Positions 32,745 through 42,376 are shown, counted from the stretch's first letter. The stretch is DNA of 64,000 nt from Lysobacteraceae bacterium NML91-0213 (GCA_002798175.1 NWQL01000001.1:769095-833094); one strand, 5' to 3'. Notes: a model not told the origin generated them from the letters alone. A program made the numbers and translations.

Positions 32745-35030
32745 ATGAAGTACAACAAGCTGTCGGGCAGTCGGCTCGCCCTGGCGATCGCGTTTGGGCT
32801 GTCGACGTTCGCCGCGCAGGCGCAGGACCCGACGCAGCCCACCGGCGGCGCGACGGCCCGGGCCACGGATGCGACCACCCTCGACGGGATCGTCGTCACC
32901 GCGCGTCGTCGCGCGGAGTCGATCCAGGACGTGCCGGTGGCGGTGAGCGCGTTCGGCGAGGAGCAGCTGCGCGACCTGCAGGCCAACAACATCGACGGCC
33001 TGCAGGGTGCGGTGCCCAACCTCAACATCGTGCAGGGCCGCGGCTCGTCGAACACGGTCAACGTGTTCATCCGTGGCATCGGCCAGCCGGACTCGCTGCA
33101 GACGTTCGACCCCGGCGTGGGCATGTACGTCGACGACGTCTACTACTCGCGCATCAACGGCGCGCTGTTCTCGCTGTTCGACGTGCAGCAGGTGGAAGTG
33201 CTGCGCGGTCCGCAGGGCACGCTGTACGGCAAGAACTCCACCGGCGGCGCCATCAAGGTCACCACCAAGAACCCGCTTGACGATACCGGGGCGGCGGTGG
33301 AGTTCGGGACTGGCAGCTTCGGCCGCATGGACGGCCGCGCCTACCTCGGCGAACAGCTCAGCGACACCGCGGCGTTCAGCCTTGCCGGTGCATGGCTCAC
33401 CAACGACGGCTACGTCGAGGATCCGGCCACCGGCGAGGAATACAACGGCGAGGACACCATCTCGCTGCGCGGCAAGCTCGCGTTCCGCCCGAGCGACACC
33501 TTCAGCGCCACGCTTTCGGCCGACTACACCCGCCAGGACAATGCGCTGACGCTCGGCCAGCCGACCGCACCGCTGCGCCGCACCGACCTGGCACTCGGCC
33601 AGGTCGTGCTGTTGCAGCCGTCCACCGACGACTACGACTTCCGTACCCGCACGTCGTTCCGCCCCAGCCAGGGCCAGGAGATGACCCACAAGGGGGTCAG
33701 CGCGAACCTGCAGTGGGAACTCGGCGAGCAGTGGTCGCTCAAGAGCATCAGCGCCTGGCGCAAGCTCGATACCAGCTCCTTCATCGACATCGATGCGTCG
33801 GAATTCGTGCTGGGTGACGTGCTGGTCGAGGTCGACCAGGAGCAGGTCAGCCAGGAACTGCAGCTGCAGTACGACAACGGCGGCAACCTGCAGGCGATCT
33901 TCGGCGCGTACTACATGAACGAGACGCTGCCCTCCTACCAGGAGGCCTATGCGGACGACTTCTTCGGTTTCGCCGGCACGCCGATCGACTTCCTGCGCAC
34001 CATCGACGACGACCTCGAGACCACCAGCGTCGCCGCGTTCGCCCACGTCAACTGGGAGTTCGCGCCGACCTGGACCCTGGCCGCCGGGCTGCGCTATTCG
34101 CGCGACGAAAAGGACTACTGGCGCACCACCAGCACCTACTGGGGACCGATCCTGGCCGTGCTGAACGAGACCGTGGCCTTCAGCGGCAGCCAGAGCTGGG
34201 ATGCGTGGACGCCGTCGCTGAGCCTGCAGAAGGCCTTCAGCGACAACCTGATGGGTTACGTATCGGCCAACCGCGGCTTCAAGTCGGGCGGCTTCAACGG
34301 CCGCGCGAACTCGGCACTCGAAACCACCCGCGCGGTGTTCGACCCGGAGTTCGTGTGGACCTACGAGGCCGGCGTCAAGATGCGTTCCGACGACGGCCGC
34401 CTGACCGCGAACGTGGCCGCCTTCCACAGCAGCTACAAGGACTTCCAGGCCCGCGTCTCCGAGGTGCTGAACCCGGATTCGCCGACGCCGACGTTCTCCT
34501 TCCCGGTGCTCAACGCCGCGGAGATGGAGATCAACGGCTTCGAATTCGAGGGCGTGGCGCGGCTGGGTGATGCCACCCAGCTCAGTGGCCAGGTCAGCTG
34601 GATGGATGCAAGCTACAAGTCCTTCGAGGACCTGCGCACCACCGATCCGGCCAACCCGGCCTACGACCCGACGCTGCACGAGCACGTGCCCTTCTCGCCG
34701 GACTGGACCGCACGCATCGCCCTGCAGCATGCGTTCGATCTCGGTGGCAACGGCACGCTGACCGTGGGTGGCGACGTGGCCTACCGTGGCGACACCTGGC
34801 TGTCGGTCGACAACCGCCCCGGCCTGATGCAGGACGCCTACACGACGGCGGGACTGTTCACCTCGTGGGACTCGCCGCAGTACGCCTGGCAGGTGCGCGC
34901 CGGCGTGCGCAACGTCACCGACGAGCTGTACAAGATCGAGGGCCAGGAGTTCTCCTCCGTGGCCAACATCCAGACCGCGTACTACGCACCACCGCGCAAC
35001 TGGTACCTGACCGTCCGCCGCAACTTCTGA
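32745..35030 (+). CDS. TonB-dependent outer-membrane receptor
   Basis: The 761-residue protein starts at ATG 32745 with GGGAGGGG just upstream. It has a signal peptide (MKYNKLSGSRLALAIAFGLS, cut near AQAQ), a TonB-box/plug region (DGIVVTARRRAESIQDVPVAV; DVQQVEVLRGPQGTLYGKNS, given as two parts) and a long beta-barrel ending in a terminal aromatic (VRRNF). Such receptors import bulky substrates with proton-motive force. The divergent permease and nearby 3HB-oligomer hydrolase suggest oligomeric hydroxyalkanoates, but siderophores or glycans cannot be excluded. An upstream in-frame start at 32538 would overlap the permease gene and was rejected. Confidence 0.9.
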   Translation: MKYNKLSGSRLALAIAFGLSTFAAQAQDPTQPTGGATARATDATTLDGIVVTARRRAESIQDVPVAVSAFGEEQLRDLQANNIDGLQGAVPNLNIVQGRGSSNTVNVFIRGIGQPDSLQTFDPGVGMYVDDVYYSRINGALFSLFDVQQVEVLRGPQGTLYGKNSTGGAIKVTTKNPLDDTGAAVEFGTGSFGRMDGRAYLGEQLSDTAAFSLAGAWLTNDGYVEDPATGEEYNGEDTISLRGKLAFRPSDTFSATLSADYTRQDNALTLGQPTAPLRRTDLALGQVVLLQPSTDDYDFRTRTSFRPSQGQEMTHKGVSANLQWELGEQWSLKSISAWRKLDTSSFIDIDASEFVLGDVLVEVDQEQVSQELQLQYDNGGNLQAIFGAYYMNETLPSYQEAYADDFFGFAGTPIDFLRTIDDDLETTSVAAFAHVNWEFAPTWTLAAGLRYSRDEKDYWRTTSTYWGPILAVLNETVAFSGSQSWDAWTPSLSLQKAFSDNLMGYVSANRGFKSGGFNGRANSALETTRAVFDPEFVWTYEAGVKMRSDDGRLTANVAAFHSSYKDFQARVSEVLNPDSPTPTFSFPVLNAAEMEINGFEFEGVARLGDATQLSGQVSWMDASYKSFEDLRTTDPANPAYDPTLHEHVPFSPDWTARIALQHAFDLGGNGTLTVGGDVAYRGDTWLSVDNRPGLMQDAYTTAGLFTSWDSPQYAWQVRAGVRNVTDELYKIEGQEFSSVANIQTAYYAPPRNWYLTVRRNF

Positions 35031-35054
35031 GCATCCCGCGTCAGCGCGCAGTTC

Positions 35055-35083
35055 CACAGGCCCCGGCACGTCCGGGGCCTGTG
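35055..35083 (+). terminator. Hairpin after the TonB receptor gene
   Basis: CACAGGCCCCGG and CCGGGGCCTGTG form a perfect 12-base stem with loop CACGT, 25 bases after the stop. A T tract is lacking, so the hairpin may also protect the 3' end. Confidence 0.65.
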
Positions 35084-35166
35084 CCGTTGGAGAGCCCGGG
35101 CCCTGCGCTATGCTCGCGCGCCATGCATGACTCCATCTTCCTCCCGCAGGGCGCCATGGGGATCCC

Positions 35167-38100
35167 GTGTTGAGCGTGGGAGCCGTGCTGGCCGCGGCCG
35201 TCCTGTGGCTGGCCCTGATGTTCTTCGCCGGTATCTACGGTGAGCGCCACCCGCAACTGCTGGCGCGTCACTGGCGGCATGTCTACGCGCTGTCGCTGGC
35301 GGTGCATTGCACCTCCTGGACCTTCTACGGCACGGTCACCCAGGCTGCGCGTTACGGCTGGCCGCTGCCGCCCACCTTCGTCGGCGCGATCCTGTTCTAC
35401 CTGCTGGCGTGGCGCTTCATGGTGCGGCTGGTGCGGCTGGCCCGCGAAAGCAACGCCACCTCGCTGGCCGACCTCATCGCGACGCGGCTCGGCAAGGATC
35501 CATGGCTGGCGGCCACGGTGACCCTGGTCGCCGTGCTGGGCCTGCTGCCGTACATCGCGCTGCAGCTCAAGGCGGTGGCGATGAGCTATTCGGTGCTGAC
35601 CGCGACCACGTCGGCGGATCTCTCGGAAATTCCACCGTGGCGTGACGTGAGCCTGTATGTCGCGCTGGCGATGGCGGGGTTCGCCGTGCTGTTCGGCACC
35701 CGGCGCGCGAGTGCGACCGAGCACAACCGCGGCCTGGTGCTGGCGGTGGCGTTCGAATCGGTGCTAAAGCTGCTGGCGATGCTGGTGCTGGGCCTGTTCG
35801 TGTGGGGCATCGCGCGTGACATGCCGGCGTTGCCGCCGCTTCCAGCGCAGGATCTCGACGGTTTCATGCCGCTGGTGTTCCTCGGTGCGCTGGCGATGTT
35901 CGTGCTGCCGCACCAGTTCCATGTCGCGGTGGTCGAGTGCCGCGACGAGCGTGGGGTGGGAGCCGCGCGCTGGCAGTTCCCGCTGTACCTGCTGGCGATC
36001 GGTGCGCCGGGCCTGCTGTTGGCCTATGTCGGCCTGGGGCTGCTGGGCGACCGCGTGCCTTCGGACATGTACGCACTGGCGGTGCCGCTGTCGCATGGCA
36101 GCGAGGCGGTGGCACTGGTGGCCTTCCTCGGCGGATTGAGCGCGGCCACCGGCATGGTGGTCATCAGCACGCTCACGCTGAGCCTGATGATCGGCAACCA
36201 CTGGTTCGCTCCGGGCCTGCTGCGTGGCGCGTGGGCGCGGCGCGATCGCAACGACCACCGCGGCGACCTGCTGATGCTGCGGCGCGCCGGCATCGTGGTG
36301 ATCATGCTGGCGGCATGGTCGTATGGCCGGCTGGTGGGTGACGCCAGCATGCTGGCCGACATCGGCGCGGTGTCGTTCTCGGCGCTGGCCACGCTGGCAC
36401 CGCCACTGGCCTTCGCGATCTGGCGGCCGCACACGCCGCCGCATGCGGCGATCGCGGGCATCGTCGCCGCCTTCCTGGTGTGGGCCTGGGTGATGCTGGC
36501 CCCGGCATTGTTGCCGGTCGGAGTGGCGGCCGGGTTACCGGCGTGGGCCAGCCCGCAGGCACTGTTCGGGCTGACGGGCTGGAGCCAGCTCGGCCGCGCC
36601 TTCGGCGCATCGCTGTTCGTGGGGACCGCCGCGATCATCCTGGTGGCCCTGCGCGCCCGCCGCGAGCGCGACCGCCCGCTGGCCCGTGCCGATCTCGACG
36701 CCCTGCGCAACGCCGGCCGCCGCTTCCTGCCGGTGGGCCTGGTCGATCGCGTGTTGCGCGGTGCTCCACGCAACGGGCCGGTGCCTACCGCGATCGAGGC
36801 GCGCCTGGAGCGTGAGCTGTCGGCCGTGCTGGGCAGTGCGTCCACGCGCCTGCTGCTGGATGCGGCGCGGCGCGAATCCGGGCCCGACCTCGATACCGTC
36901 GCCAGCATCGTCGGCGAGGCCTCGCAGGACCTGCGCTTCAACCAGCGCGTGCTGGAGGCCGCGCTCGAGAACATGAGCCAGGGCATCAGCGTGGTCGATG
37001 CCGACCTGCAGCTGGTGGCGTGGAACTCGCGCTACGCGCAGCTGTTCGGCTATCCATCGCACCTGCTGCGGGTGGGCGTGCCGGTGGCCAGGCTGGTCCG
37101 CCACAACCTCGACCGCGGCCTGATCGGCGCGGTGGCAGTGGCCGAGGAAGTCGACAAGCGCCTGGCCCATATGCGCGCGGGCACGCCATACGTGGCGGAG
37201 CGCCGCTTCCCCGGTGGGGAGACCATCGAGATCCGGGGCAACCCGATGCCCGGCGGCGGCTTCGTCGCCACGTTCACCGACGTCACCACCTTCCGCAACA
37301 CCGAGCAGGCGCTGCGGACCTCCAACGAGACCCTGGAACAGCGTGTCGACGAGCGCACACGCAGCCTCGACCAGGCACGCCGCGAGGCCGAGCGCGCCAA
37401 CGAAGCGAAGAGCCGTTTCCTCGCAGCGGTCGGACATGACCTGCTGCAGCCGCTGCACGCGGCGCAGCTGTTCACCGACGCGCTGCAACAGCAGCTTGCG
37501 CCGGCACAGCACGGCAACGCCTCGCGCCTGCTCGGGCAGTTGCGTGGCGCGCTGGACTCCACCACCGACCTGCTCACCGGCCTGTTCGACATGGCGCGTC
37601 TGGAGGCCGGCGGGCTGGTGCCGCAACCGCGTGATTTCCCGCTGTCGGACGTGCTCGATCCGCTGGCCTCGGAATTTCGGGCGCTGGCCGCCGAGCGCGG
37701 GCTGGCGTTCGATTACGTGACCACGCGTGCCTGGACGCGCAGCGACCCGCAACTGTTGCGCCGCGTGCTGCAGAACTTCCTCGCCAACGCGGTGCGCTAC
37801 ACCGCGCGCGGCCGCGTGCTGCTGGGCGTGCGCCGGATCGGTGGCGGGTTGCGGGTGGAAGTGCATGACACCGGGCCGGGTATTCCGCTGCCGCAGCAGA
37901 CCCTGATCTTCGAGGAGTTCCGCCGTGGCGAGGGCAGTCCGGGCCAGGGACTGGGCCTGGGACTGGCGATCGCCGATCGCATCACCCAGCTGCTGGGTTC
38001 GCGCATCTCGCTGCGCAGCCGCGAACAGTCCGGCACCGTGTTCGCACTGGATCTCCCGCTGGTGGCCACGCCTGCACGGGAACACCCGGGCCGCACCCAC

Positions 38101-38481
38101 GCCGGCCTGGCGGGCGCCCATGTGCTGCTGCTCGACAACGACCCCGCCGCGCTCGAAGGGCTGCAACGCCTTCTGGAAGGTTGGGGCTGCAGCGTGGCCG
38201 CGGTGCGCGGCGGCACGGAGGCCGACCTCGCCCTGCAGGGGCGCGCGGCCGACCTGTGGCTGTTCGACTATCACCTCGATGACGGCGACACCGGCACCGC
38301 GGTGGCGCAGCGCCTGCGCGGGCGGCATGGCGCGCACGCGACGCTGATCCTGAGCGCCGACGCCACCGACGCGGTCCGCCGCGAAGTGGCCGAGCTCGGT
38401 CTCGGCCTGCTGCAGAAGCCGGTGCGGCCACTGGCACTCAAATCCACGCTCGACCGGCTGTGCGCGATGCGCGCGCGCTGA
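35167..38481 (+). CDS. Hybrid sensor histidine kinase with N-terminal solute:sodium symporter domain (CrbS/MxtR type)
   Basis: This 1104-residue protein starts at GTG 35167. Residues 1 to about 500 form around 13 membrane helices of the SSS/PutP fold. A PAS-like region (about 595-715) and a coiled segment lead to the phosphoacceptor His757 in AAVGHDLLQPLHAA. The ATPase domain has N (NFLANAVRYT), G1 (HDTGPGIP) and G2 (GLGLGLAI) boxes, and a C-terminal receiver has Asp1034 in WLFDYHLDDG. Kinases of this architecture control acetate and short-chain acid use in Pseudomonas, Vibrio and relatives. The LuxR-type regulator 550 bases downstream is the likely partner. Confidence 0.88.
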   Translation: MLSVGAVLAAAVLWLALMFFAGIYGERHPQLLARHWRHVYALSLAVHCTSWTFYGTVTQAARYGWPLPPTFVGAILFYLLAWRFMVRLVRLARESNATSLADLIATRLGKDPWLAATVTLVAVLGLLPYIALQLKAVAMSYSVLTATTSADLSEIPPWRDVSLYVALAMAGFAVLFGTRRASATEHNRGLVLAVAFESVLKLLAMLVLGLFVWGIARDMPALPPLPAQDLDGFMPLVFLGALAMFVLPHQFHVAVVECRDERGVGAARWQFPLYLLAIGAPGLLLAYVGLGLLGDRVPSDMYALAVPLSHGSEAVALVAFLGGLSAATGMVVISTLTLSLMIGNHWFAPGLLRGAWARRDRNDHRGDLLMLRRAGIVVIMLAAWSYGRLVGDASMLADIGAVSFSALATLAPPLAFAIWRPHTPPHAAIAGIVAAFLVWAWVMLAPALLPVGVAAGLPAWASPQALFGLTGWSQLGRAFGASLFVGTAAIILVALRARRERDRPLARADLDALRNAGRRFLPVGLVDRVLRGAPRNGPVPTAIEARLERELSAVLGSASTRLLLDAARRESGPDLDTVASIVGEASQDLRFNQRVLEAALENMSQGISVVDADLQLVAWNSRYAQLFGYPSHLLRVGVPVARLVRHNLDRGLIGAVAVAEEVDKRLAHMRAGTPYVAERRFPGGETIEIRGNPMPGGGFVATFTDVTTFRNTEQALRTSNETLEQRVDERTRSLDQARREAERANEAKSRFLAAVGHDLLQPLHAAQLFTDALQQQLAPAQHGNASRLLGQLRGALDSTTDLLTGLFDMARLEAGGLVPQPRDFPLSDVLDPLASEFRALAAERGLAFDYVTTRAWTRSDPQLLRRVLQNFLANAVRYTARGRVLLGVRRIGGGLRVEVHDTGPGIPLPQQTLIFEEFRRGEGSPGQGLGLGLAIADRITQLLGSRISLRSREQSGTVFALDLPLVATPAREHPGRTHAGLAGAHVLLLDNDPAALEGLQRLLEGWGCSVAAVRGGTEADLALQGRAADLWLFDYHLDDGDTGTAVAQRLRGRHGAHATLILSADATDAVRREVAELGLGLLQKPVRPLALKSTLDRLCAMRAR

Positions 38482-38542
38482 GCACGCCGTCGGCATGCTG
38501 CCCGCGGCTACCATGACCGCCCGCCATCGCGCCGTGCATCGC

Positions 38543-39031
38543 ATGCCCTATACCCCGATCCTCGCCACCCTCGGCTACGTGCTGTCGCCGGACGGCCGCC
38601 GCGTGCTGCTGGTCCATCGCAACGCACGCGCCGATGACCAGCACCTGGGCAAGTACAACGGGCTGGGCGGCAAGCTCGAAGCCGCCGAGGACATCGCCGC
38701 GGGCATGCGCCGCGAGATCCTCGAGGAAGCCGGGATCACCTGCGATGCGATGCAGCTGCGCGGCACCATCAGCTGGCCCGGCTTCGGCAAGGGGGGCGAG
38801 GACTGGTTCGGCTTCGTGTTCCTGGTCAGCCGCTACAGCGGAACACCGCACGCATCCAACCCGGAAGGCACGCTGGAGTGGGTGGACATCGAGCGCGTGC
38901 TCGACCTGCCGATGTGGGAAGGCGACCGCCACTTCGTGCCGCTGGTGTTCGACGACGACCCGCGCGCCTTCCACATGGTGATGCCCTACCGCGACGGCCG
39001 CATGCTGTCGTGGTCGTGTTCGCGGTTCTGA
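38543..39031 (+). CDS. NUDIX hydrolase (8-oxo-dGTP diphosphatase-like)
   Basis: The 162-residue protein carries a perfect Nudix box, GKLEAAEDIAAGMRREILEEAGI (positions about 50-72: G, E, REx2EE), which binds Mg2+ and cleaves X-linked nucleoside diphosphates. FVFLVSRY and VDIERVLDLPMWEGDRHF resemble MutT-type proteins acting on oxidised dGTP, but the substrate cannot be read from sequence. ATG 38543 gives the usual N-terminus MPYTPILATLGYV; an in-frame ATG at 38513 and a start at 38495 are possible alternatives. It converges on the response regulator with a 3-base gap. Confidence 0.88.
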   Translation: MPYTPILATLGYVLSPDGRRVLLVHRNARADDQHLGKYNGLGGKLEAAEDIAAGMRREILEEAGITCDAMQLRGTISWPGFGKGGEDWFGFVFLVSRYSGTPHASNPEGTLEWVDIERVLDLPMWEGDRHFVPLVFDDDPRAFHMVMPYRDGRMLSWSCSRF

Positions 39032-39034
39032 CCG

Positions 39035-39700
39035 TCAGCCTTCGACCCGTCCCGCAGGATCGCTGATCTCCAGCCGGCGCAGGATCACGCCTGCCTGGGT
39101 GCGGTTACGCGCGCCGAGCTTCTCGAAGATCGCCGACAGATGGGCCTTGACCGTGCGTTCCTGCACGTCGAGGCGATCGGCGATCTGCTTGTTGAGCAGG
39201 CCTTCGGCCACCAGTGCCAGCACCCGGAACTGCTGTGGGGTGAGGCTGGCCAGACGCGCGGCGAGGTCGGCATCGCCCGGGGCCGACTCGGCCCGCGCCA
39301 CCGCGCCACGCAAGGCCGGCGGCAACCACTGCTGGCAGTCGAGCACGGCGCGGATCGCATCGCGCATCTCGTCGAGGCCGGCGCTCTTGGGGATGTAGCC
39401 CGCCGCACCGTGGTCGAGTGCACGGCGCACGATCTGCGGATCCTCGTTGGCCGAGACCAGCACCACCGCCACTGCGGGAAACTGGGCGCGCAGTGCAGCC
39501 AGGCCGGCGAGGCCGTGGTTGCCGGGCATGTGCAGGTCGAGCAGGACGAGGTCGACATCGGCGCGCGACTCCAGCGTCGCCACCACCTCGTCGAGGGTCC
39601 CGGCCTCGCAGGTCTGGATGTCCTCGGCAGCCTCGTCGGCCGCACCGCGCAGCGCCGCACGGAACAGCGGGTGGTCGTCGGCGATCAGCAGGGTGGGCAT
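39035..39700 (-). CDS. LuxR/NarL-type response regulator (CrbR/ErdR-like)
   Basis: The 221-residue protein has an N-terminal receiver with acidic pocket ADDH, phosphoacceptor Asp55 in LVLLDLHMPG and the conserved Lys in YIPKS, and a C-terminal LuxR helix-turn-helix (LTPQQFRVLALVAEGLLNKQ; VKAHLSAIFEKLGARNR, shown in two parts). It binds DNA when phosphorylated. It sits close to the transporter-fused kinase and is divergent from the 3HB-oligomer hydrolase with 85 bases between, so it plausibly takes phosphate from that kinase and acts on that promoter. The pairing is inference from synteny and family knowledge. Confidence 0.88.
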   Translation of the reverse strand: MPTLLIADDHPLFRAALRGAADEAAEDIQTCEAGTLDEVVATLESRADVDLVLLDLHMPGNHGLAGLAALRAQFPAVAVVLVSANEDPQIVRRALDHGAAGYIPKSAGLDEMRDAIRAVLDCQQWLPPALRGAVARAESAPGDADLAARLASLTPQQFRVLALVAEGLLNKQIADRLDVQERTVKAHLSAIFEKLGARNRTQAGVILRRLEISDPAGRVEG

Positions 39701-39734
39701 GGCGCGATTGTAGCCATCGCGCCCGCCCGCGCCG

Positions 39735-39779
39735 GTGGTACCAAAGTACGATGCCGGGGTGGCGGCACGCTGCTAAGGT
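39735..39779 (+). promoter_or_regulatory. Candidate regulator site and -10 box ahead of the 3HB-oligomer hydrolase gene
   Basis: GTGGTACCAAAGTAC (39735-39749) precedes TAAGGT (39774-39779) by 24 bases, close to the 25-base spacing at the TonB receptor. The site lies between the divergent response regulator and the hydrolase genes, the expected place for that regulator's own operator. Confidence 0.45.
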
Positions 39780-39785
39780 CCGGCC

Positions 39786-41609
39786 ATGAACCGCAAATCC
39801 CTGCATCTGGCCAGCTGTGCCGGCGCGCTCGTCCTGGCCGCCTGCGCGTCCACTCCACCGACCTCGACAACGCGCATGGATCCCGCCGTTTTCACGCACG
39901 CGTCGAGCAGCGTGCATCGCGATGGCGACGATCTCCTGACCGCAGGGATCGGGCTTGATGGGCTGCGCAGCATGGTGCCCCCGGCATTCGCCGATGCCAC
40001 TGCGCCCACCCCCGGCGAACTGCGCCGGCGCGCGCTGTGGAGCAGCTGGCGTGGCATCGCCGACCTGCGCGCGGATGGCGGTTACGGCGCGTTGTACGGT
40101 AGCGTCGCCGCCGTGCCGGGACGCGAGTTCCATGCATTGGCAAAGGTGCCCGGTGCACACCACCCGCATCGGGTGATGCTGCAGCTTCCGGATACGTTCG
40201 ATCCCCACCGTCGCTGCGTGGTGGTCACCGCATCGTCGGGCTCCCGCGGGATCTATGGCTCGATCGCGGTGGCGGGCGCATGGGGGCTTCCGAAGGGCTG
40301 CGCGGTGGCCTACACCGACAAGGGTGCGGGCAGCGACTACTTCGATCTCGATGCCGGCATGGGCATCGGCGTGGACGGGCGTGTCGCCAGCCGTGACCTG
40401 CCCCTGGCGTTCGATCCCGGCGAGGGTGCACCGGGCACCGGAATCGCGTTCAAGCACGGGCATTCGGGCGACAACCCGGAAGCCGACTGGGGCCGCCACG
40501 TACGCCAGGCGGGCGAGTTCGCCCTGGCGATGCTCAATGACGCACTGCCGGGCGCCACACCGTTCACCTTCGACAACACCCGTTTCATCGCGGTCGGCAT
40601 CTCCAATGGTGGCGGCGCGGTCCTGCGCGCGGCGGAGGAGGGCGACTGGCTGGACGCGGTGGTGGCCGGTGAGCCCAGCATCCATGTCGATGCCCCGGGT
40701 GCGAGGCCGTTGTACGACTACACCACCGAGGCCGCGCTGCTGATGCCGTGCGCGTTGGCTGCGGTGGAAGGCTTGCCGCAGTCGCCGCTGTCGGCGCTGG
40801 CCACCACGATGCGTGCACCACGCTGTGCCGCGCTGCGCGAGGCGGGCGTGCTGGACGGCGACGACACCGCCGCGCAGGCACGTTCGGCACTCGCCGCGCT
40901 GCGGGCAACCGGCTGGACCGATGAGGCGATCCGCGCGGCCGCACTCTCGGTGGACTTCGACCTCTACCGCGCGGTGGCGGTCACCTATGCCTCCGCCTAT
41001 GGGCGCTACGAGGCCGGTGCGCACCCCTGCGGCCATGCATTCGCCGCGCAGAATCCCGACTTCAGCCCGCGTGCTGCCACCGCGGCCGAACGTGCCGCCT
41101 GGTGGAGCGATGCGACTGGCATTCCACCGGGTGCGGGCGTGGGCATCATCGACCCCGGGATCGCGCTTCCCGATCTCACTGGCGCCGGCCTTGCCTGCCT
41201 GCGCACCCTGTGGACCGGCAACGGCGCGGACGCACAGCGGGTCCGTGCCGGGGTCGCGCAGCTGCTGTCCGCCCCGCCACGCCAGGGGCTGCCGGTGGTG
41301 CTGGTGCACGGTCTCGACGACGGACTGATCCCGATCGCATTCACCAGCACGCCGTACGTGGCCGCCGCCCGCGCTGCGGGTCGCGACGTGCGGTTGTGGG
41401 AGGTGCGCAACGCCCAGCACTTCGACGGCTTCCTGGCACTGCCGGACTATGCCGCGCGTTATGTTCCATTGCTGCCCTACGTGTATGCGGCGCTGGACCG
41501 CGTGCAGGCGCACCTCGACGGGCAGGGCAGCCTGCCCGGCGATGCCGTGATCGACACCCGCCCGGGCGGCACGCTGGATGCGGCGGCGCTGGCGATTCCG
41601 CAGCCCTAG
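39786..41609 (+). CDS. D-3-hydroxybutyrate oligomer hydrolase, predicted lipoprotein
   Basis: The 607-residue protein resembles the 3HB-oligomer hydrolase family, which cuts short 3-hydroxybutyrate esters left by PHB depolymerases. It begins with a lipoprotein signal (ALVLAAC, so Cys20). A probable nucleophile Ser273 sits in GISNGGGA, and an Asp (511 or 512 in HGLDDG) and His545 (NAQHFDGF) complete an alpha/beta-hydrolase triad. The lipobox predicts attachment in the periplasm or outer membrane. The nearby TonB receptor, permease and PHA synthase agree with the function. Triad assignment is by pattern only. Confidence 0.82.
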   Translation: MNRKSLHLASCAGALVLAACASTPPTSTTRMDPAVFTHASSSVHRDGDDLLTAGIGLDGLRSMVPPAFADATAPTPGELRRRALWSSWRGIADLRADGGYGALYGSVAAVPGREFHALAKVPGAHHPHRVMLQLPDTFDPHRRCVVVTASSGSRGIYGSIAVAGAWGLPKGCAVAYTDKGAGSDYFDLDAGMGIGVDGRVASRDLPLAFDPGEGAPGTGIAFKHGHSGDNPEADWGRHVRQAGEFALAMLNDALPGATPFTFDNTRFIAVGISNGGGAVLRAAEEGDWLDAVVAGEPSIHVDAPGARPLYDYTTEAALLMPCALAAVEGLPQSPLSALATTMRAPRCAALREAGVLDGDDTAAQARSALAALRATGWTDEAIRAAALSVDFDLYRAVAVTYASAYGRYEAGAHPCGHAFAAQNPDFSPRAATAAERAAWWSDATGIPPGAGVGIIDPGIALPDLTGAGLACLRTLWTGNGADAQRVRAGVAQLLSAPPRQGLPVVLVHGLDDGLIPIAFTSTPYVAAARAAGRDVRLWEVRNAQHFDGFLALPDYAARYVPLLPYVYAALDRVQAHLDGQGSLPGDAVIDTRPGGTLDAAALAIPQP

Positions 41610-41680
41610 CCAGCACCGTGCCACCATCCGCTTCACAGCGGTTTCTGGCAGGCTGTGGGGCATCCGCCGAGTGAACGACG

Positions 41681-42301
41681 ATGCCCCGATCCCGCCACTT
41701 CTCGATGCTGCGCGAGTTCCACCTCGCCGACTGGTTCACCCTCGCCAACGCCATCTGCGGTACTGGCGCGATCTTCGCCGCGATGCGCTTCCTGCAGGAT
41801 GGCGTGGTGCGCGACCTCATGATCGGCATGGCGCTGATCCCGCTGGCCTTTGTATTCGACGCCCTTGACGGGCGGGTCGCGCGCTGGCGCAAGGTCGCCT
41901 CCACGCTGGGCCGCGAGCTCGATTCGCTGGCCGACGTGATCTCCTTCGGCGTCGCACCGGCGGCGCTTGCCTACGCCTGCGGGCTGCAGGGTGGGTGGGA
42001 CTGGATGGTGCTGAGCTATTTCGTCGCCTGTGGTGTCAGCCGGCTTGCGCGCTACAACGTCACCGCCGAGCAGCTGGCGGGTGACGAGGGGAAGGTCCGC
42101 TACTTCGAAGGCACGCCCATTCCGACCAGCCTGGCGCTGGTGATCGTGCTGGCCATCGCCGCGTGGCAGGGGCGCATCGGCGATGCGATCTGGCTCGGTC
42201 AGTGGCAGCTTGGTCCGTGGCAGCTGCATCCGCTGGTCCTGATCTTCGCCCTGTCAGGCACGCTGATGATCAGCAAGACGATCCGTATCCCCAAGCCCTG
42301 A
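41681..42301 (+). CDS. pssA: CDP-diacylglycerol-serine O-phosphatidyltransferase
   Basis: The 206-residue integral membrane protein has the full CDP-alcohol phosphatidyltransferase signature D60-x2-D63-G64-x2-A67-R68-x8-G77-x3-D81-x3-D85, which holds two metal ions. LADWFTLANAICG at the start and the long hydrophobic segments fit the small PssA family making phosphatidylserine, the precursor of phosphatidylethanolamine. An in-frame ATG at 41705 is an alternative start. It lies between the 3HB-oligomer hydrolase and phaE with no obvious metabolic link to them. Confidence 0.88.
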   Translation: MPRSRHFSMLREFHLADWFTLANAICGTGAIFAAMRFLQDGVVRDLMIGMALIPLAFVFDALDGRVARWRKVASTLGRELDSLADVISFGVAPAALAYACGLQGGWDWMVLSYFVACGVSRLARYNVTAEQLAGDEGKVRYFEGTPIPTSLALVIVLAIAAWQGRIGDAIWLGQWQLGPWQLHPLVLIFALSGTLMISKTIRIPKP

Positions 42302-42376
42302 CGCCGGGACGGAATCCGGTCGTGCAACAGGGTCCGCGTGCGCCGTTGTTATGATCGACGCAACGCCGGAGGTCCC

